Notes under the pieces: model-generated
Seen by the model: the letters and a program-made list of their open reading frames with translations, nothing else
Database searches by the model: none
What the model was told of the DNA's origin: nothing
In this document: in pieces, positions 40,008-43,806 of the stretch
How the letters are laid out: each line of letters starts with the position of its first letter
Position numbering within the stretch: the first letter of the stretch is position 1
Assembly (NCBI RefSeq): GCF_001434395.1
Contig: NZ_AZFS01000059.1
Span: 52,725 to 96,530 of the forward strand
Source: Levilactobacillus hammesii DSM 16381
GTDB taxonomy: Bacteria; Bacillota; Bacilli; Lactobacillales; Lactobacillaceae
Direction: 5' to 3'
DNA: 43,806 nucleotides
Made by a program: the position numbers and the translations under genes

Positions 40008-41381
40008 TTATTTAGCGGAACTCAGATCGGTCGCAGTGGCACCCGCTTTTTCCCGCAATGTTGCTTCGATTTCTTCCAGTGAACGGTTCCGCGTTTCGAA
40101 GACCTTCACCTTCACGAACCAGATGGACAGGAAGCAGAGAACCCCGTAACCGATGAACAGACTCCCTGTGCCAAAGAAGTTCAGCAAAGCAGGGAAGGTT
40201 AAGGAAACCACCATGTTAGCCGACCAGTTAATCACACTGGAGAAGGAGTTTCCTAACCCCCGGATGTTCAGTGGGAAGACTTCCCCGATCATGACCCACA
40301 TTACCGGACCCCAGGTTGCGGAGAAGAAGGCAATGTAGATGGTCAAGGCAATCACTGAAATGATGGCTGCAGCTTGAGACCCACCGGAGAACTTCATCCC
40401 AATACTCATCACGAACAGGGAAACCCCCATCCCAATGGCACCACCGATCAGCATCTTCTTCCGGTCGATCTTATCCATGATCATCACCGCAATAGCCGTC
40501 ACAATCACGTTAAAGATCCCGATCCCAATGTGGGCTAACAGAGCTGCGTTAACCCCAAAACCAACGTCTGTAAAGATGGTTGGCGCGTAGTACAGCACCG
40601 TGTTACAACCCATGACTTGTTGGAAAATGGCTAAGCCCAACCCAATAATCAGGGAAGGTCGTACCATCTTGCCAAAGAGTTCGCTCCAGCCACCATTCTT
40701 CATCTTGGCCTGTTCTTCAATCTGGCTCAATTCCTTGTTGACGGCCGTCTGATCATGCTTGTTCATGGTATCCAGAACTTCACGCGCTTGATCAGAGTGT
40801 CCCGTCTTGACCAGGAACCGAGGACTTTCGGGTAAAATCAGACCACCCAAGAAGAGCAGTGCGGCCGGGATAGCCGCAAACCCTAACATCCAACGCCAAC
40901 CGGTGTAGACACCGGCCCAGGCGTAGTTCGTAATGTAGGCAAACAGGATCCCCGTCATAACCATCAGTTGGAACAGGCTAGACATGGTTCCCCGTTTGTC
41001 AGCGGGAGATAACTCGGCTAGGTACGTTGGAATCAACGCCGAAGCCGCCCCCACGGCCATCCCTAAGATGACCCGTGAGATAATCAGGGTCCAGAATTCC
41101 GGTGATAGTCCGGAACCTAACGCCCCAACGAAGAAAATAATAGCTGATAATAACAGTAGTTTCCGCCGACCATAACGGTCAGAGGAGGGCCCAATGATAG
41201 CGGCCCCGAGAATAGCACCCAAGAGGACGGCACTCACGACCCACCCTTGTTGCCAAGAACCCAGGTGCATTTGCTTTTGGATAAACAGAATGGCTCCGGA
41301 AATAACCCCGGTATCATAGCCAAACAGTAATCCCCCTAATGCACCGAAAAAGTAAACAAATCCGGTCGAAACCTTTCGCAT
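40008..41381 (-). CDS. xylT: D-xylose/proton symporter, sugar-porter MFS family (paralogue 2)
   Basis: 457 residues, the length of L. brevis XylT. The same sugar-porter signatures as the copy at 33368 are present, including GGLLFGYDTGVISGA, PESPRFLVK, FQQVMGCNTVLYY and GEVFPLNIRG. Differences cluster in the cytoplasmic loop after helix 6 and in the C-terminal tail. Many synonymous differences show that the duplication is not recent. ATG 41381 has GGAGCG upstream. It lies downstream of xylB on the same strand but with its own cre, promoter and operator, and a terminator between. Confidence 0.93.
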   Translation of the reverse strand: MRKVSTGFVYFFGALGGLLFGYDTGVISGAILFIQKQMHLGSWQQGWVVSAVLLGAILGAAIIGPSSDRYGRRKLLLLSAIIFFVGALGSGLSPEFWTLIISRVILGMAVGAASALIPTYLAELSPADKRGTMSSLFQLMVMTGILFAYITNYAWAGVYTGWRWMLGFAAIPAALLFLGGLILPESPRFLVKTGHSDQAREVLDTMNKHDQTAVNKELSQIEEQAKMKNGGWSELFGKMVRPSLIIGLGLAIFQQVMGCNTVLYYAPTIFTDVGFGVNAALLAHIGIGIFNVIVTAIAVMIMDKIDRKKMLIGGAIGMGVSLFVMSIGMKFSGGSQAAAIISVIALTIYIAFFSATWGPVMWVMIGEVFPLNIRGLGNSFSSVINWSANMVVSLTFPALLNFFGTGSLFIGYGVLCFLSIWFVKVKVFETRNRSLEEIEATLREKAGATATDLSSAK

Positions 41382-41470
41382 AGATATCGCTCCTTCGTAT
41401 GACGAACGTCGTATAGTCAGCAGTGGCAGTGTATGTAAAGAAGTATAGCTGAACATGTAAGTTGGTTGTC

Positions 41471-41495
41471 GGTTGGTTGAGGTTGCCAACCAACC
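41471..41495. promoter_or_regulatory. XylR-operator-like inverted repeat before xylT paralogue 2
   Basis: GGTTGGTTG and CAACCAACC, perfect 9-bp arms 7 nt apart, with an extra GTTGGTTG half-site at 41461-41468. Downstream of the predicted -10 (minus-strand TATGAT). Confidence 0.75.
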
Positions 41496-41527
41496 ATGAA
41501 CTCATCATAGCACGACCTTCATCAAAA

Positions 41528-41541
41528 TGGAAGCGCTTTCT
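41528..41541. promoter_or_regulatory. cre site upstream of xylT paralogue 2
   Basis: TGGAAGCGCTTTCT matches the cre consensus at all but the last base. It overlaps the -35-like TTCCAT on the minus strand. Confidence 0.75.
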
Positions 41542-41700
41542 AAACGATTTATATTAATTTGTTCAGCTGCAAAACACCTTCCTAGTCGCTCACCATAAGT
41601 TTAGTAAAATCCCAGTCTAACGCGTAAATGTTTTCTATTCTGACCGGTCCCTGTTCCTTTCAATGATTAGGAATTGCGCAGTCATCAAAATTAAACCGCC

Positions 41701-41742
41701 AAAAAGTGAGACTGATTTTCGGTTTTTTTCGTTAGTATTAAT
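41701..41742. repeat. 42-bp dispersed repeat, copy 2 (beyond the xylB terminator)
   Basis: Near-identical to 901-942, including the T7 run followed by CGTTAGTA. It lies just past the xylB terminator, as copy 1 lies just past the glpK terminator. Confidence 0.7.
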
Positions 41743-41750
41743 AGAGACAC

Positions 41751-41782
41751 AAAGAAGCCGGGATTAAAAATCCCAGCTTCTC
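41751..41782 (-). terminator. Terminator of xylB
   Basis: On the minus strand AGAAGCTGGGAT pairs with ATCCCGGCTTCT (one wobble or mismatch), followed by TTGTG. The T tract is short. Confidence 0.7.
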
Positions 41783-41855
41783 TAATCTCTTCACCTTTGA
41801 ATGATGGAGGAGGCGGCGGCCCCCAAATAGCGCCACTCACGCCTCAATCTCATCT

Positions 41856-43364
41856 TTAAAGTTCTTCGCGACGGTAATCCAACAATTGGGCACTGATGCT
41901 CTTCGTTTGTTGGTAAACCTGCTTGTAAATCTTGTGCATTTTGGCGTACTTCGCCACGTTCTCTGGGTTTGGTTCGTAAGCCTTGCCGAAGTGAACGAAG
42001 GTCTTGGCACAGTCTTGTAAGGAATCGAACCAGCCCAAGCCGGTGGCCGCGATCATCGCAGCTCCCATGCCGGGACCCTGTTCGTTCTTCAGGCTGACGA
42101 CTTTACGGTTAAAGATGTCAGCTTGAATCTGTAACCAGAGCGGACTCTTGGCCCCACCACCGATGGAAACCACCGTATCGAAGTCGCCACCGTTTTCTTC
42201 GTAGATATCGAACAAGTCTCTAAAGGAGAAGATAATGCCCTCTAGAACGGCCCGGACGAAGTCATAACGTTGATGAGTCCCATCGATCCCGGTAAAGCTT
42301 CCCCGGATATCAGCGTCGGCGTACGGTGCCCGTTCACCCACAATGTAAGGGGTGTAGAGCAAACCATTGGCTCCAACCGTTGACTTGGCGGCACTCGCTA
42401 CAACGTCCGTAAAGTCTTCAGCGGGCGCAAAGGTCTTCTTAAACCAACTGAGGGAGTATCCGGCAGCTAGCGTCACACCCATGGAGTAATACTTGTCAGG
42501 AATGGCGTGATCTTCAAATTGAACAACCCCGTGGTAGTTCACATCAGGCGTGTCCTCATACTTCAACACAACCCCAGATGTCCCGATACTGGACAGCACC
42601 ATATTGGGGTGTAAAATCCCGGCACCCACGGCACCGGCGGCGTTATCGGCGGCCCCACCGAAGACCTTGGTGTCCGTGGTCAAGCCGGAGAATTCAGCGT
42701 AGGCCGGGGTGACCGTCCCTGCAAAATCAACGGACTTGATCAATGGTGGACACATGCTCAACGGAATATCAAAGGTCTCACAGATCTTCTTACTCCATTC
42801 ACCCTTGGCAACGTCCAGTAAGACGGTCCCCGTGGCATCGGAGTAATCCATGGCGAGGTTCCCCGTCATGCGGTAACGAACGTAATCCTTAGGCAGAACA
42901 AAGTATTTGGCTTGTGCCCAGATGTCGGGTTCGTTTTCCTTAACCCACAACAACTTTGTCAGGGTGAACCCTTCTAGTGGTTGGTTTCGGGTAATGTCAA
43001 CGAACTCGTCGCCCATCTTGGCTTCGATTTCTTTCCGTTGGGGCGTGCTCCGCGTATCGTTCCACAAAATGGAAGGCCGCAGAACCTTCTTGTCCTTATC
43101 CAGCAGAACCAGTCCGTGCATTTGCCCGGAGAAGCTCAGGCCTTCAATGTCGCTGGCGCTCAAGTGATCGTTTAAGATCAAGCGTACAATCGCAACGGTC
43201 GTACCGGAAACCCAGTCCTCTGGATTTTGCTCGTTATAACCGGGCTTCTTTTGAATCAAATCGTAATCAAAACTCTCTTGGGCGACAATCTGCCCACTGT
43301 GATCTAGTGCGGAGACCTTAACGGCACTTGTCCCTAGGTCAACACCGAGTACGTACTTTCCCAT
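41856..43364 (-). CDS. xylB: Xylulokinase
   Basis: 502 residues, FGGY kinase. Phosphorylates D-xylulose to xylulose-5-phosphate, feeding the phosphoketolase pathway. The first ATP-binding motif is [27 protein letters not shown] is the xylulokinase MHGL site, [13 protein letters not shown] holds the catalytic Asp, and [12 protein letters not shown] is the adenosine motif. TTAGGAGGAATGACCG precedes ATG 43364. No promoter, cre or XylR-like operator is visible in the 440 bp upstream, which is filled by repeat copy H. A gene further upstream (xylA is usual) may drive it. Confidence 0.97.
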   Translation of the reverse strand: MGKYVLGVDLGTSAVKVSALDHSGQIVAQESFDYDLIQKKPGYNEQNPEDWVSGTTVAIVRLILNDHLSASDIEGLSFSGQMHGLVLLDKDKKVLRPSILWNDTRSTPQRKEIEAKMGDEFVDITRNQPLEGFTLTKLLWVKENEPDIWAQAKYFVLPKDYVRYRMTGNLAMDYSDATGTVLLDVAKGEWSKKICETFDIPLSMCPPLIKSVDFAGTVTPAYAEFSGLTTDTKVFGGAADNAAGAVGAGILHPNMVLSSIGTSGVVLKYEDTPDVNYHGVVQFEDHAIPDKYYSMGVTLAAGYSLSWFKKTFAPAEDFTDVVASAAKSTVGANGLLYTPYIVGERAPYADADIRGSFTGIDGTHQRYDFVRAVLEGIIFSFRDLFDIYEENGGDFDTVVSIGGGAKSPLWLQIQADIFNRKVVSLKNEQGPGMGAAMIAATGLGWFDSLQDCAKTFVHFGKAYEPNPENVAKYAKMHKIYKQVYQQTKSISAQLLDYRREEL

Positions 43365-43419
43365 CGGTCATTCCTCCTAAATTTCGGTTCATCTGTTCAT
43401 TGCTTAATGTGTTTACCTA

Positions 43420-43806
43420 CGCCTTACCGTTCGCCAAATTTGGACTGGAACGCGGTGAGCAGGACGGGGCAGTCTTGCCCCTCGCTTGAAGCCGAAGAAC
43501 GCGTCTTCAAGTCGCCATTTTCAAGAAGATCGCTTGAAAATCCCACGGCTGAGTCCAAATTTGACTCACTCACGGCTACCTGGATATTACCAATTACTAT
43601 TGGCTAAATGTTGATTTACCAGGTGTTTAAACCAATTTACTATTCAAAGACTAGCTTAACCGGAGGCGGGCAGAGATGTAGCCAGCTGTGTCGACGGTGT
43701 TAGCCGATTCTCGGCTTACAGCGTGGGACGCGTTTGGAGACTGACGATTCTTGTCAGGCTTCAAACCGAGCCGGAGGACCGCTTCTCAGGCCGCAGGCGG
43801 TCCCCA
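43420..43806. repeat. Intergenic modular repeat, copy H (cut by window end)
   Basis: A type-1 cassette has the perfect 12-bp outer stem CAAATTTGGACT (43435-43446) with its complement (43552-43563) and an inner ATTTTCAAG/CTTGAAAAT stem. A type-2 cassette begins at about 43660 and runs off the window. Arms AGCCGA/TCGGCT and GTTTGGAG/CTTCAAAC match copy B. An ATG after GGAGGCGGG is immediately followed by TAG. Confidence 0.85.

Noticed and set aside
1-43806. CRISPR array, given the many repeats
   Set aside because: The repeats are long, few, dispersed and hairpin-rich; no short regularly spaced repeats and no cas genes were seen.

Overview
The window looks like a chromosomal segment of a heterofermentative lactic acid bacterium, most likely Levilactobacillus (the L. 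brevis group). The two sugar symporters match my memory of L. brevis XylT very closely. A MucBP surface protein, an Nramp manganese importer, strong AGGAGG-type ribosome binding sites and frequent GTG/TTG starts all fit. No rRNA, tRNA, CRISPR array, prophage or transposase gene was seen.

Layout. 0.5-3.3 kb: an XRE regulator, glycerol kinase (glpK) and a DNA glycosylase. 4-10.4 kb: a small unknown protein, a C26 glutamine amidotransferase-type hydrolase, a YczE-like membrane protein, a MucBP surface protein, an esterase and a tyrosine phosphatase. 11-16.4 kb: a membrane-anchored hydrolase, a candidate small RNA, and the adenylate branch of purine metabolism (purB divergent from purA-guaC, with PurR-type boxes between). 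17-20.7 kb: manganese import (mntH followed by two usp genes) divergent from a DtxR-family regulator. 20.8-22.6 kb: an NhaC-family transporter behind a tyrosine T-box. 22.6-32.6 kb: housekeeping and stress genes (GNAT, aldo/keto reductase, K+ channel, M20 peptidase, PEBP, Usp, YfhO, DUF1801). 33.4-43.4 kb: a pentose and xylo-oligosaccharide region with two XylT paralogues, a GPH-type oligosaccharide transporter, an intracellular GH120 beta-xylosidase, an aquaglyceroporin and xylulokinase. CcpA-type cre sites and inverted repeats that look like XylR operators precede both xylT genes.

The most striking content is non-coding. At least eight intergenic copies (A-H) of one complex repeat family occur, about one per 5.5 kb. 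Each is a scaffold carrying up to two large multi-branched hairpin cassettes. Cassettes are cleanly present in some copies and absent in others, and stems keep their pairing while their sequence changes. I do not recognise this family. Separately, 12.0-12.2 kb encodes what looks like a trans-acting small RNA: four consecutive hairpins with C-rich loops, CUCCUC linkers and a strong terminator, the architecture expected of an RNA that pairs with Shine-Dalgarno sequences.
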